IMG/VR virus record: IMGVR_UViG_3300030102_003420
Span: 1,098 to 30,577 of that record
Source of the DNA: a virus
Reading direction: 5' to 3' (one strand)
Length of the DNA stretch: 29,480 nucleotides
The notes beneath the pieces were generated by a model, which was given only the letters and a program-made list of their open reading frames with translations, had not been told where the DNA came from and made no database searches. A program made the position numbers and the translations under genes. Below are positions 1-8,500 of this stretch, piece by piece. Numbering within the stretch: position 1 is the first letter of the stretch; every line of letters begins with the position of its first letter.

Positions 1-492
1 CTGGCTGAATCCGGCGAGTACAAAACGCTGTGGGACGACGCGCAAACCACAATCTCCTCGCTAAAAGCAAGTTTGACCGAAAAAGAAGCCGAAGTCGAGC
101 AAATTAAGCAAGGGTATTCAAAAGAACAACTGCGCTCAAATATGCTCTCCCAGTTGTCATCGGCTGGTGCGCTTGCACCGGATCAGCTGTATCGTCTAGT
201 AGAGGATAATCTACGCAGCAAAGACGGTCAGCCTGTGGCTGTTGTCGGCGGTGTAGAGACTCCGGTGGCGGAATACGTCGCCAACCTGAAAAATCCCGGC
301 AGCGGTTACGAGCATCATTTTGCAGCTAGTAACACTGCCGGAATGGGTGTTACGGGCAGTGCCCGCGCCACCTCCCTTCCCGGCCAATCCAACCCGTGGT
401 TGAAAGACAGCTTTAACATCACCGAGCAAATGATGCTTCTCGCGAAGGATCCAGACAAAGCTCGAATTCTTAAAGCCGAAGCCGGGAAATAG
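1..492 (+). CDS. Scaffold-like protein, C-terminal part (partial)
   Basis: The reading frame is open from the first base, so the true start lies outside the window; the TTG at 73 is probably internal. The visible part begins with a charged helical stretch rich in Glu, Lys and Gln (likely coiled coil). It ends with a conserved-looking tail, NPWLKDSFNITEQ followed by a helix with KDPDKA. The stop is 44 bp before the major capsid start. A small helical protein directly before the capsid gene is the usual place of a scaffolding protein, which guides procapsid assembly and is then removed. That role is inferred from position and helix content; no catalytic motif is visible. It could also be a capsid decoration or protease-related protein. 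Confidence 0.6.
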   Translation: MAESGEYKTLWDDAQTTISSLKASLTEKEAEVEQIKQGYSKEQLRSNMLSQLSSAGALAPDQLYRLVEDNLRSKDGQPVAVVGGVETPVAEYVANLKNPGSGYEHHFAASNTAGMGVTGSARATSLPGQSNPWLKDSFNITEQMMLLAKDPDKARILKAEAGK

Positions 493-525
493 TCCTAGTG
501 GGACGCCTGCCGTAAACCCTTTTTT

Positions 526-530
526 AGGAG
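526..530 (+). promoter_or_regulatory. Ribosome binding site of the capsid gene
   Basis: AGGAG lies six bases before the ATG at 537. It is one of the clearest Shine-Dalgarno sequences in the left arm, which suits a very highly made protein. Confidence 0.8.
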
Positions 531-536
531 CCCATC

Positions 537-1646
537 ATGGCTGCCATCTCTGAAAACTATTCCGGCGGAACATTCCTGTCGGACCTCGTCTCACGCCCCG
601 AATTCCTTCAGTACACCGCTGAAGGTATTTTCGAGCAATCCAAGTGGGTGCAAAGTGGCATCATCCAGCGCAACGCTGCCCTGGACGCCCGTGCAGGCGG
701 TACTCGCGTGCGCGTGCCTTTCCACGATCCCATCAACCCAACTGAGGAACAGATCCTCAGCAACGCAACCTGGGGCACCGGTGGCGCAGGTTATCTGACT
801 CCTCAAGGCACCTCAGCCGACGAGCAGATCATGACTCTGCTGCACCGTGGCTTCAGCTATGCCGCTGATGACCTCAGCAAACTCGGTTCCGGAGCTGACC
901 CCCTCGCCCACGTGCGTAACCAGCTGTCTGCAGCCATCAACAAGCTTAAGACTTCCACCCTGAAGGCTCAACTGCTGGGTCTGTTCGGTGGTATTTCTGG
1001 CGCTGGCGTCCTTGGACCCAACCAGTTCGACGCTTCCATCGCTGGTACGACTGCCACCGAAGCCAACTACATCTCCGTTGGCAATGTTCTTGAAGCCAAG
1101 AACAAGCTGGGTGAGCGTGGTGAAGAGATCGACACCATCGCAATGCACTCCGCTGTTGCTTATTACCTGCAACAGATCGGAATGCTGACCTTCAGCACCT
1201 CAGCACTGTCCGCTTCCGGCGCAGTGACCTGGGGCGGTGGTGGCGTCGGCGTTGGTGACCCCCAAGTGGCTACCTTCGCCGGAATGCGTGTCGTCATCGA
1301 CGACCAGCTGAGCTACCTGACCGGCGGTACTGCAACCCACGTGGTGAAGTACCCCGTCTACATGTTCAAGTCTGGTGTTGTCTCCGAGGGCATCCAACAG
1401 GATCTGCGCCTCGCCGCCGACCGCAACATCCTGTCCATGCAGGACGTGCTGGCTGTGGATTACCACTACGGCTACCACATCACCGGCACCAAGTGGGCCG
1501 CTGCTGGCGACAACCCCACCAACGCCGCAACCTCCGGCAACCTGGCTAACACCAGCAGCTGGAACCTTGTGTTCGCGACCACCAAGATGGTGCCCATCGT
1601 GCGCCTGCTGGTCAACACCCCCTTTGACACCACCGCTTACGCCTGA
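537..1646 (+). CDS. Major capsid protein
   Basis: A 369-residue protein that forms the icosahedral shell. The call rests on length, position between a scaffold-like gene and head-tail connector genes, and a sequence typical of HK97-fold capsid proteins of the Gp13-like kind: an N-terminal segment with SDLVSRPEF, the G-rich TRVRVPFHDP strand near residue 60, helix-rich middle and a C-terminal PIVRLLVNTPFD strand. Codons end heavily in C (TTC, AAC, ATC, CTG), more than in the neighbouring connector genes, as expected for a very abundant product. A good AGGAG precedes the ATG, two stops in a row (TGATAA) close the gene, and a strong terminator follows 26 bp later. The fold assignment is from memory of the family. 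Confidence 0.85.
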   Translation: MAAISENYSGGTFLSDLVSRPEFLQYTAEGIFEQSKWVQSGIIQRNAALDARAGGTRVRVPFHDPINPTEEQILSNATWGTGGAGYLTPQGTSADEQIMTLLHRGFSYAADDLSKLGSGADPLAHVRNQLSAAINKLKTSTLKAQLLGLFGGISGAGVLGPNQFDASIAGTTATEANYISVGNVLEAKNKLGERGEEIDTIAMHSAVAYYLQQIGMLTFSTSALSASGAVTWGGGGVGVGDPQVATFAGMRVVIDDQLSYLTGGTATHVVKYPVYMFKSGVVSEGIQQDLRLAADRNILSMQDVLAVDYHYGYHITGTKWAAAGDNPTNAATSGNLANTSSWNLVFATTKMVPIVRLLVNTPFDTTAYA

Positions 1647-1672
1647 TAAGCTCAGTTTGGTCTTGGATTGCG

Positions 1673-1697
1673 AGCCCCCGAAAGGGGGCTTTTTATT
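1673..1697 (+). terminator. Intrinsic terminator after the capsid gene
   Basis: A perfect 7-bp stem AGCCCCC / GGGGGCT with a GAAA tetraloop is followed directly by a run of T. It acts on the + strand; on the - strand no T run follows the hairpin. Genes downstream on the + strand must rely on read-through or an internal promoter. Confidence 0.92.
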
Positions 1698-1700
1698 GCC

Positions 1701-2018
1701 TCAAGCGAGGCCCAGACGAATTTTTTCCTGCCGGTCAAACACCTCTTCACTACGCACGGTCATCTTGTAAGACCGCAGCACCACCTGATTCGCAACGACA
1801 TAGCTGACCTTCAGGTCACTTGCAATCTCTGGAACGGTTTTACCTTTCGTACGCAGCTTCTGAATTTCCTTGACGACGTCAGCAAATTTACGTGGCTTTT
1901 CCGCCTTCGGCTCTTCCACTTTCTTTACGCTAGTACCAGAGAATTCGCTTTTACGGACCGGCATGGATTTGATAAGGCTTTTCATTACCAAGGATAATAC
2001 AAAAAGATTTATCGACAT
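1701..2018 (-). CDS. Small helix-turn-helix-like protein, antisense in the late operon
   Basis: Up to 105 residues on the strand opposite to the structural genes. The C-terminal half reads as a helix-turn-helix: FADVVKEIQKLRTKGKTV then PEIASDLKVSYVVANQVV, resembling resolvase- or sigma-region-4-type DNA-binding segments. The N-terminus is low-complexity (EEPKAEKP). Three starts are possible: ATG at 2018 (GAGCAGG just upstream, very close), 1985, or 1964. The 1964 start gives an 87-residue protein and would avoid overlapping the divergent + gene. The gene converges on the capsid terminator. A DNA-binding role is inferred; the target is unknown. It looks like an inserted moron that may control local transcription. 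Confidence 0.6.
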   Translation of the reverse strand: MSINLFVLSLVMKSLIKSMPVRKSEFSGTSVKKVEEPKAEKPRKFADVVKEIQKLRTKGKTVPEIASDLKVSYVVANQVVLRSYKMTVRSEEVFDRQEKIRLGLA

Positions 2019-2145
2019 TCCTGCTCACGAAGTAAGCGAAACACAGGCACAAATCGAACTAAACGGTGGCACGGTTTACCACGCTTGCGTCCTACCTAAA
2101 CCAGCACGACGTACCAGAGCTAAACTCAGAAAAAGGTGGTATTAA
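1963..2145 (+). CDS. Small basic protein of unknown function
   Basis: A 60-residue protein starting MDLIRLFITKDNTKRF and ending in a very basic tail RRTRAKLRKRW. The same frame is open further upstream, to 1870, but there it is antisense to the helix-turn-helix gene, so the ATG at 1963 is the likelier start. The stop is only 3 bp before the start of the next head gene, and the protein has an ordinary composition and good charge distribution, which argues that it is real. No family is recognised; a head-associated accessory role is possible from position only. The ATG shares the bases CATG with a possible start of the antisense gene. Confidence 0.5.
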   Translation: MDLIRLFITKDNTKRFIDIPAHEVSETQAQIELNGGTVYHACVLPKPARRTRAKLRKRWY

Positions 2146-2148
2146 ACC

Positions 2149-2679
2149 GTGGCCGCAACAATCGACGCCACTCTCCAAGGAGCATCAGCCAACAGCTATG
2201 TGACGTTGGCGGATGCAAACGCATATTTTGAGACAACACCTGACGATTCGACGTGGGTAAATAAAACAGACGATCAAAAGAACCGTGCGCTTATTTCCGC
2301 GACTCGTTTTATTGACGATTTTGAGTTTTACGGGGACCGCTGCACTACCACCCAAGCACTCAAATGGCCCCGCAAGGAATACAAAGTTGACGGCGTCGAA
2401 CTCGCCTGCACATTTATCCCTGACGAAGTAAAGGTCGGCACTTTTGAACTGGCACGTGCGCTCGCCAATAACCCCACGGCTTTGACGGGGAGCAAAGGCA
2501 CTGACGGCACCTACGAAGAGGTCAAACTAGGCGACCTTGAAGTCAAGTACAACACCACGTCACAAAACCCCGGCATGGTGAACACCATTCTCGACGTATT
2601 TCCTTGGGTCGCCACATACATCGGTCCTTACACGAAATCCGGTGCTGCCAACCACGCAATAAGACTGGAGCGAAATTGA
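2149..2679 (+). CDS. Head-tail adaptor, DnaT_2-like family
   Basis: 176 residues. The N-terminus ANSYVTLADANAYFE, then KNRALISATRFID and ALKWPRKE, match the pattern I know from the phage family named DnaT-like ssDNA-binding (DnaT_2), which despite its name sits at the head-tail connector position and acts as an adaptor under the portal ring. The start is GTG, chosen because AAAGGTGG lies 10 bases upstream and the protein begins MAATIDATLQG from there. It is followed after one base by the stopper gene, so the connector genes form one tightly packed unit. Confidence 0.7.
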   Translation: MAATIDATLQGASANSYVTLADANAYFETTPDDSTWVNKTDDQKNRALISATRFIDDFEFYGDRCTTTQALKWPRKEYKVDGVELACTFIPDEVKVGTFELARALANNPTALTGSKGTDGTYEEVKLGDLEVKYNTTSQNPGMVNTILDVFPWVATYIGPYTKSGAANHAIRLERN

Positions 2680-2680
2680 T

Positions 2681-3058
2681 ATGGCGTTACTCGACGACGT
2701 ATTTGGCAGCATCCCAGCACAGCTAATGGCTGACTGGGGCAGCGACATCACCTACGTCAAAACCAGCACACCCCGCAATTACAACCCCACCACTGGGGCG
2801 GTCAACGGTGCCGACGTTGAAGTCACCGTCCGGGCTGTAATCAGCAGCATCTCCTCACGCGAACAGGAAGGTCTGTACCAAACCACCGACCTTTCTGTGT
2901 TGGTTGGCAACGAAGAGCTTGGAACGTACTTTCCAACAGAAGCCGATCGAATTCGCTATCCCCAAGCAGGCGTCACCCGCGAAGCCAAGATCATCAGAGT
3001 CAAAAGTTATCGGGGCGACACCCCCTTGTTCCACCAACTCATTGTGAGGCCGCAGTAA
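2681..3058 (+). CDS. Head-tail stopper / connector protein
   Basis: 125 residues, mostly beta-strand by composition, with the pattern of small head-closure proteins: an N-terminal helix (LLDDVFGSIPAQLMADWG), then strands ending KIIRVKSYRGDTPLFHQL. Stopper proteins close the portal channel after packaging and form the docking surface for the tail. The function is inferred from size, fold pattern and its place between the adaptor and the gp10-like gene. Its TAA overlaps the ATG of the next gene by one base, which suggests translational coupling. Confidence 0.6.
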   Translation: MALLDDVFGSIPAQLMADWGSDITYVKTSTPRNYNPTTGAVNGADVEVTVRAVISSISSREQEGLYQTTDLSVLVGNEELGTYFPTEADRIRYPQAGVTREAKIIRVKSYRGDTPLFHQLIVRPQ

Positions 3059-3633
3059 TGGCAAAGGATCTTGGGGCACTTGCAATCGCAATCGACGCTT
3101 TTGTAAACGGAATCCTGTCAACCGACATTCGCGAAGCAGCGGAGCAGATTGTTGATGACCTTCAACAAGCAGGCCCCAGCTGGACTGGTCAATTTTCAAA
3201 CTCCTGGGTGATTCAGACGTCAGGTGGAACGCGAGCAGGTGGCACTGGTGCGTCAGGCGAGCCCCAACGTGTAAACGGCCCACTTTTGACTGGCGCAGAA
3301 CTCTTCCGTAAGCCAGAAGTCAAGTACACGATCTATAACATTGCACAACACGCTGACGTTGCGATTGACCGCGCAGAGGACAACTTTTACAGAGTCACAA
3401 AAACACCGCAGACTGCACTGGGACGCCGCAAATGGGAAATTACAAACCCTCCTTCAGGCCGAGGCACGCCGTTTCTGAGGGGAAATTTGGCCGGTTCAAC
3501 TGGACGAGTTGATACAGGTGGTGCATCGCGGACTGCCCCATTGAACTGGTATCAGACGTACATCAACGGTGGGAAAATTGACCGCACAATTAAAGTGAGA
3601 ATGGACAGTGCGTTCCGTCAGTTCCCTAAATGA
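3058..3633 (+). CDS. HK97 gp10-like neck/tail protein
   Basis: 191 residues with an N-terminal helical part containing EAAEQIVDDLQQAGPSWTG followed by a SNSW motif, the usual signature of gp10-like minor tail or neck proteins, which come between stopper and tail terminator in siphovirus maps. The C-terminal part (APLNWYQTYINGG) also fits that family. The gene overlaps its upstream neighbour by one base and the downstream one by four (ATGA). The role is inferred from order and the N-terminal pattern; the exact place in the virion is not known from sequence alone. Confidence 0.6.
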   Translation: MAKDLGALAIAIDAFVNGILSTDIREAAEQIVDDLQQAGPSWTGQFSNSWVIQTSGGTRAGGTGASGEPQRVNGPLLTGAELFRKPEVKYTIYNIAQHADVAIDRAEDNFYRVTKTPQTALGRRKWEITNPPSGRGTPFLRGNLAGSTGRVDTGGASRTAPLNWYQTYINGGKIDRTIKVRMDSAFRQFPK

Positions 3634-4061
3634 ACTACCAAGCAATCCGCGCTGCTGTCGAAGGTCCAATCTTGACCGCTTTTAACGACCTCACACCTGA
3701 GGTGCCTGTTTACTTTGACAACATCACCGCCGTCCCACCCAACACAACAACGGAGTATGTCCGCGTCAACGTCACGTTCGGCCTGACAACAGAACCGACG
3801 TTGACAACAAGCCTCGACAGCGTGCGTGGATCGATTGTCGTTCGTATTTACACAGAGAAGGGACGGGGACCAGCCCGCAACCAAGAGCTGATTGGTACAG
3901 CAGTAACCACGCTCAAGACTATCCAAGACACCGGAAAAACTACATCAGGCGTCTTCTTTAGTATTGGACAAATAGACGGCCCATTCTTCTCGACGACAGA
4001 AGCTTCACCACACTTTGTCGGTCAAATTGAGACGGGCTATGTAGCAACAGACCTGTCATAA
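3630..4061 (+). CDS. Tail terminator protein (DUF4128-like)
   Basis: 143 residues. The pattern AIRAAVEGPILTAF, then VPVYFDN, EYVRVNV and GSIVVRIYTEKG fits the phage tail terminator family related to lambda gpU (DUF4128). This protein caps the tail tube and joins it to the head. It starts inside the ATGA overlap with the preceding gene and stands directly before the tail tube gene, the standard order. Confidence comes from order plus these motifs; an alternative is another connector protein of the same fold. Confidence 0.7.
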   Translation: MNYQAIRAAVEGPILTAFNDLTPEVPVYFDNITAVPPNTTTEYVRVNVTFGLTTEPTLTTSLDSVRGSIVVRIYTEKGRGPARNQELIGTAVTTLKTIQDTGKTTSGVFFSIGQIDGPFFSTTEASPHFVGQIETGYVATDLS

Positions 4062-4084
4062 ATAAGAGCTAACCTATAACTAAC

Positions 4085-4097
4085 CGGGCTGTGCCCG
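4085..4097 (+). other. Short hairpin before the tail tube gene
   Basis: CGGGC TGT GCCCG forms a 5-bp stem with a 3-base loop in the 64-bp gap between tail terminator and tail tube genes. No T run follows, so it is not an intrinsic terminator. It may be an mRNA processing or stabilising element for the abundant tail tube message, or chance. Confidence 0.3.
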
Positions 4098-4125
4098 TGT
4101 ACACCCGTCCTGACAGGTATTAACC

Positions 4126-4872
4126 ATGTCTACCGTTCTTTCGGGCACTTCCGGTGCTCTGTACTATTCCCCCGCTGGTACGTCAGTTACCACGCTTGCC
4201 GCCACCGCGTTTCCCTCCACCGGTTCTGACATTCAAGTCGGAACTTACCTGGGTTTCCGTGTCAACGATCCTGTGACACTCGCCTACCCCGGAGGCGCAA
4301 CCACCACTGGCGCGATTGCTGCAGGTGATTACTTCGTCCTCACCTATGCCGAAGCCACTGGCGTCATGACAGTCAGCTCCACCGTGGGCGGTTCTGCTGA
4401 AACTGCAAGTTCACAGCCCTCTGGGTTCGGCAGCGACTTCGCCAGCATCGAGTACACCGCACCGGAAGCCGTTGGGTCGGTTAGAGAATGGAGCTTTGAG
4501 ATCACACGTTCTGAGATCGATGTCACCACGATTGGTCAAACCACTGGGGGAACCGTACCTTTCCGTGCCTACATCTCTAGCTTTGCTGACGGTTCTGGTT
4601 CGGCAACGGTCTACACCACCGACGATGACAGTAATATCTCCAGCCGTCTGATCGAAGACGTTATCGAGACGTCTCAGTCTGGTGCGACGATGAAGCTCTA
4701 CATCGATCGCGTGTTGGTCAGTGGCACCGTGAACGACACCCAAAGCCGTTCCATCGAAGTTCCCGTCGTGCTGACTTCTGCCAGCCTGTCGGTCAACCCC
4801 GACGATGGTCAAAGTGTTGAGATCGCGTTCCGTCCCAGCGCTGCACCCACCTTCGACCTCAGCAAGTCCTGA
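4126..4872 (+). CDS. Major tail tube protein
   Basis: 248 residues forming the stacked rings of the tail tube. The C-terminal two thirds have the tail tube pattern: VREWSFEITRSEIDVTTIG, then GSGSATVYTTDD, a DRVLVSG segment and SIEVPVVLTSASLSV. The N-terminal third carries an extra beta domain (around residues 30-100). Codon use is strongly biased to C-ending codons, as in the capsid gene and unlike the adjacent tape measure gene, in line with high expression. The stop pair TGATAA is followed 25 bp later by a strong terminator. Two later genes, at 14240 and 14671, look like paralogues of it. Confidence 0.8.
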   Translation: MSTVLSGTSGALYYSPAGTSVTTLAATAFPSTGSDIQVGTYLGFRVNDPVTLAYPGGATTTGAIAAGDYFVLTYAEATGVMTVSSTVGGSAETASSQPSGFGSDFASIEYTAPEAVGSVREWSFEITRSEIDVTTIGQTTGGTVPFRAYISSFADGSGSATVYTTDDDSNISSRLIEDVIETSQSGATMKLYIDRVLVSGTVNDTQSRSIEVPVVLTSASLSVNPDDGQSVEIAFRPSAAPTFDLSKS

Positions 4873-4898
4873 TAAGATTGCTACTGAACAGCAGAGCG

Positions 4899-4926
4899 GC
4901 CCCGTTTCGACGGGGCTTTTTTTATT
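4899..4926 (+). terminator. Intrinsic terminator after the tail tube gene
   Basis: A perfect 7-bp stem GCCCCGT / ACGGGGC with a TTCG tetraloop, an exceptionally stable hairpin, is followed by seven T. It acts on the + strand and separates the tail tube gene from the chaperone and tape measure genes. Confidence 0.95.
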
Positions 4927-4963
4927 GTAAATCGCTACAGTAACGACAAACACAAGCAATTTA

Positions 4964-5317
4964 ATGCCTGCCGCCCTTCGCGCTATTGACCGTCTCCGCA
5001 AAGCCGCGAATCTGGAGCCCATCCGTAAAGAAGTTGAGCTTTCAGATGGCACCACATTTGAGTTGTGGATGACTCCGCTGACCATGGCAGAGCGCGAGCG
5101 TGCGCAACGCCTCGCAAAGTCCGACGACGCTGGTGCGTTTGCTCTGCAGCTTCTGATTGCCAAAGCACTCGACGAGAACGGCAAGAAGCTGTTCGCCCCT
5201 GGAGAGGTGGACATCTTGAAGAACGACGTTAAGGATAAAGACCTGCAGACGTTAATGCTCGCCATCCTGACCGACGAAGACGAGAGTGAAGTTGACATGA
5301 AAAGCTCTGCAGAGTGA
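4964..5317 (+). CDS. Tail assembly chaperone, G-type product
   Basis: 117 residues. The sequence (EVELSDGTTFELWMTPLTM, AERERAQRLAK, then an acidic end DEDESEVDMKSSAE) and its position between tail tube and tape measure genes fit the lambda gpG-like chaperone, which binds the tape measure protein during tail assembly and is absent from the virion. An ORF in another frame follows without its own good start and looks like the T extension, so a minority of ribosomes probably shift frame near 5300 to make a longer GT product. No clear Shine-Dalgarno precedes the ATG. Confidence 0.75.
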   Translation: MPAALRAIDRLRKAANLEPIRKEVELSDGTTFELWMTPLTMAERERAQRLAKSDDAGAFALQLLIAKALDENGKKLFAPGEVDILKNDVKDKDLQTLMLAILTDEDESEVDMKSSAE

Positions 5318-5495
5318 GATTAAGCGGGATCCCTCTCTGCAGTTTCAATTTTTTCTGGCCCTCGAACTGAAGATGACGCTTAGCGAACTTCAGTCACGTA
5401 TGACAGAGGATGAACTCATGGGCTGGAACGCTTACTACGCGCTTCGTGCTGAGGAGCAGGAAAAGGCGCACCGTGAAGCAAAACGCCGCCGCTAA
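5301..5495 (+). CDS. Tail assembly chaperone, frameshifted T-type extension
   Basis: This frame opens after a TGA at 5298 and runs to TAA at 5493-5495. It encodes KALQSEIKRDPSLQFQFFLAL, ELKMTLSELQSRMT and MGWNAYYALRAEEQEKA, which has the W-x-x-YY-x-L-R pattern of the T half of GT chaperones. It overlaps the end of the G frame by only 14 bases, so the shift must happen between about 5298 and 5314. The change from the G frame is +1 (or -2). AAAAGC at 5300-5305 lets a lysine tRNA re-pair perfectly after a +1 slip (AAA to AAA). An internal ATG at 5370 could also start a shorter product, but that would cut the domain. Confidence 0.65.
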   Translation, partial: KALQSEIKRDPSLQFQFFLALELKMTLSELQSRMTEDELMGWNAYYALRAEEQEKAHREAKRRR

Positions 5496-5522
5496 ACTTA
5501 GGGATATTGACGAGCGCAGGTC

Positions 5523-8500
5523 GTGACTTATAGAGCTGATATTCAAATCGGCGTCAAAGGCGCTAAACAGCTAGAGGATTTTAAGAAAAAGGTAGAAGAG
5601 CTGTCTAAAAAAATTGATAGAGTAAATAAACAAGAAATTCACGGTACAAAACAAGTAACAAGCATTAACGAATTTAATGCGGCACTTACAAAATCTATTG
5701 AAAACTTAAATAAAACACGTATGAGTTTAGATGCAGCGGGGAAAGCTACTGGAAACTACAAAAAGGCTATTGATCAATACGTTACAGCTCTAGGTAGATC
5801 AAACGAACGCCAAGCCCAGCAAAACAATCTTATACAAGAGGAAATCCGGCTGAGGCAGCAGGCTGCACGGGTAGCGAAGCTTCAAGCAGCAGGTATTAAG
5901 GAAGTTACTCAGTACGCGGGTCCTATTGGTCCTGGACCTGCGTCACCTACAGCACTTTCATCACCACTACCCCCAAGATCTAGGTTTTTTGGTGGTAAGC
6001 AATACTCCGGTCCTATTGGTCCTGGGCCTGTATCAGCTACAGCACTTTCATCACCACTACCCGCAAGATCTAGATTTTTCGGTGGTAAGCAATACTCCGG
6101 TCCTATTGGTCCTGGACCTGTATCACCCACGGCACTGTCATCACCGTTACCCGCTTTTATCGGCCCACGTCAAGCTACATCTTCGCAGCAGCAGGCTGCT
6201 ATTACGCAGGCAGCGAAGGAAATGAAGGATGTTTACGCATCCCTAGACAAAATACAAGAGAAACGACTTCGGCAACTTGCTGATGAGTCGCAGTTTTTGG
6301 GTGGTACTAGGACAAAGCTTCACGATATTAAAAAACTAACTGAAAAAATCGGCAAAGGCACACCTATAGCACCAAAGCGGATATTAGGTGAAACGCAGTT
6401 TGATAGGCCTATAGGGCCAGAAACAGCACAAAGAGCAGGATTGAAAAAAGGGCTCAGCCAGTTTGCGGACTTTGGTTTGGGCGCTGGCTTCCCGCTGTTG
6501 TTTGGCGGTGGTGCGGGTCAAGTTGCTGGCGGCGGCATCGGTACTGCACTCGGTAAATCACTGGGTCTTGCGTCCCAAGCTGTTTTCGGTTTGCAGATTG
6601 CCTTCTCTGCTGTTGGCGATCAAATCGAGCAAGCAATCCGTCGCATCGTCGAGATGCAGGGTGCGATTAAAAGCCTCGACATGGATCGCCTTGCGAAGAG
6701 CACGCTTTACGTCGATCAAAATCTTCGCGGTGCCGTAGACAGCCTTGTGAAGGCTGCTCAATACGCCGACGCCTACGCATTGGCTACCGCAGAGGCTGCA
6801 ATGCAGACTGGACTTATCGGCAGTCAACAAGAGAACATCGCTGGAACGGCTAACTACTTAGGTAATGCCTGGAACCGTCTAGTTACCTCCGGCTCCGCAT
6901 TTCTTTCGATTGTGGGCTCACCGCTTGCAGCCGCTTTAGGTGGCGTCGTTGATCTCATCGGTCTTTCAGTGAAGGGGATCAATATGCTGCTCTCCGGTTT
7001 TGGTGAGTTAATCACCCGAATTCCTGGTGTGAACCAGGGGTTAGACCTTATTAAGGAGGCTAATTATCAGATAACAGAAGAACAGGCAAAACAGCTCGCG
7101 CAGGCAGACCAACGAACAGGTTCACTTCTCAGGGAAGCAGCACTGGACCAACAGATTTTAGATCTTGAAAAACAGCGTGTGGGCGTTGTTGATTCTTCTA
7201 TCCCTGGAGCGCAGCTTCGCGCTGATTTAAAAGATGCAGAGATTGATCTAGGGATAAAGAACTTACAGATTGAGGACGACCTGATTAGTAAGAAAGAAGA
7301 TATAAACAAAAAGTATGCTGGTTTAATGAAATTAAGAGGTAATGATCTGAAGACGGCTAAAAGCTTGCGGGGTATAGAACTTAGTCTGGCTGAAGGTACA
7401 GCTAGACGTCGAAAAGAAGAAGCTCAAGTAAACAACGAACGAGCAGTAGGCAAGGCTGAGTTAGCCGAACAAAATAGGCTTAAGGACGAAGCAATTAAAC
7501 GGCAAAAGAAAATCCAAAAAATAAACGAGCAAATCAATGAAACTCACCAAGAACGAATCAAGTTAATGGAACAGGCGGCACGCAGTCAAATAGAAACATT
7601 GACAAACGCTTTGTCACTTGCAGAGGCACGTAACACCACCGAAAAACAACTTCTAAGCAATCAAATTAAGCAAGCTGAAATCCTAGGAAATACCAGTAAA
7701 GTTTATAGGCTGAAGAATGAGCTTGCCAAACTCGATTACAATATTTCAGTTCAAAGAATCAATACAGAAGTTCGTAAACTTCAAATCGCTAAACAAGTAG
7801 CCGAAGCCAAGCGATCCGAGCTGCAAGTCGCCTTGGCGCTTGTAGATGCAGAAAGTGAACAAGCAAAGAAATTAAGGCATGCCCTTGAATTGCAAGCTCA
7901 AGTCGTCAATCAAGCAAGAGTAAATCTAAGTGTCGGCAGGGAAATTGCGAAGGAGCAACTTAAAAATGCCCAAGCCATTAAAGAAGGCGCAATAGAAGCA
8001 AATAGACTTGCAAACCATATGGAACGAACGAATCAAAATATTGCAAATGCACGAAATAATGCGAGGGGACTAAAAGCTGAGCTTGCATCCGCATCAAGCA
8101 ATGCGGACGGAGTTAGTAGTTCAATGAGAAGTACTGGATCAAGCACCATAACAGTTAGTACTGGGCTGTATGGCATAACTAGAGAGCTTGAAAAACAAAA
8201 AGAAATAAGGGAAAGCGGTTTGTCCGCAGAGGCTTATGAGATGAGAGAGCTAATCAAAAAATATGATTACGACATTAGGTATAAAGCACTGAGAAACGAA
8301 CACGGACGAATAATGAACATTGGTATGATCAACATGCTTAGAAAAGGAAGGGCCCTTGCAGATGAGAGACTTAAGGAATTAATTCAAGAAAGTTTGACGC
8401 GAGAAAATGTTGAAGCCGCAATACGAAGTGAAAAGCAAGTATTTTCTGGAATGAATATAAGCCGTGCTGCACAAAGAGTTGGTATGCAAAGTTATTCAAC

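Noticed and set aside
813-1172. - strand ORF inside the capsid gene
   Set aside because: It is antisense to a highly codon-biased gene, which often gives long open antisense frames.
4085-4097. Terminator before the tail tube gene
   Set aside because: The stem is only 5 bp and no T run follows, so it is listed as a hairpin of unknown role only.
4411-5298. Long - strand ORF of 295 codons
   Set aside because: It runs antisense through the tail tube gene, the terminator and the tail chaperone gene, and has a serine- and arginine-rich shadow composition.
5909-6130. - strand ORF with GPGPIGPEY repeats
   Set aside because: It is the reverse reading of the 90-bp tandem repeats in the tape measure gene; the repeated look comes from the DNA repeat.
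5910-6155. CRISPR-like repeats
   Set aside because: The repeats are directly joined with no spacers and are in frame inside the tape measure gene.
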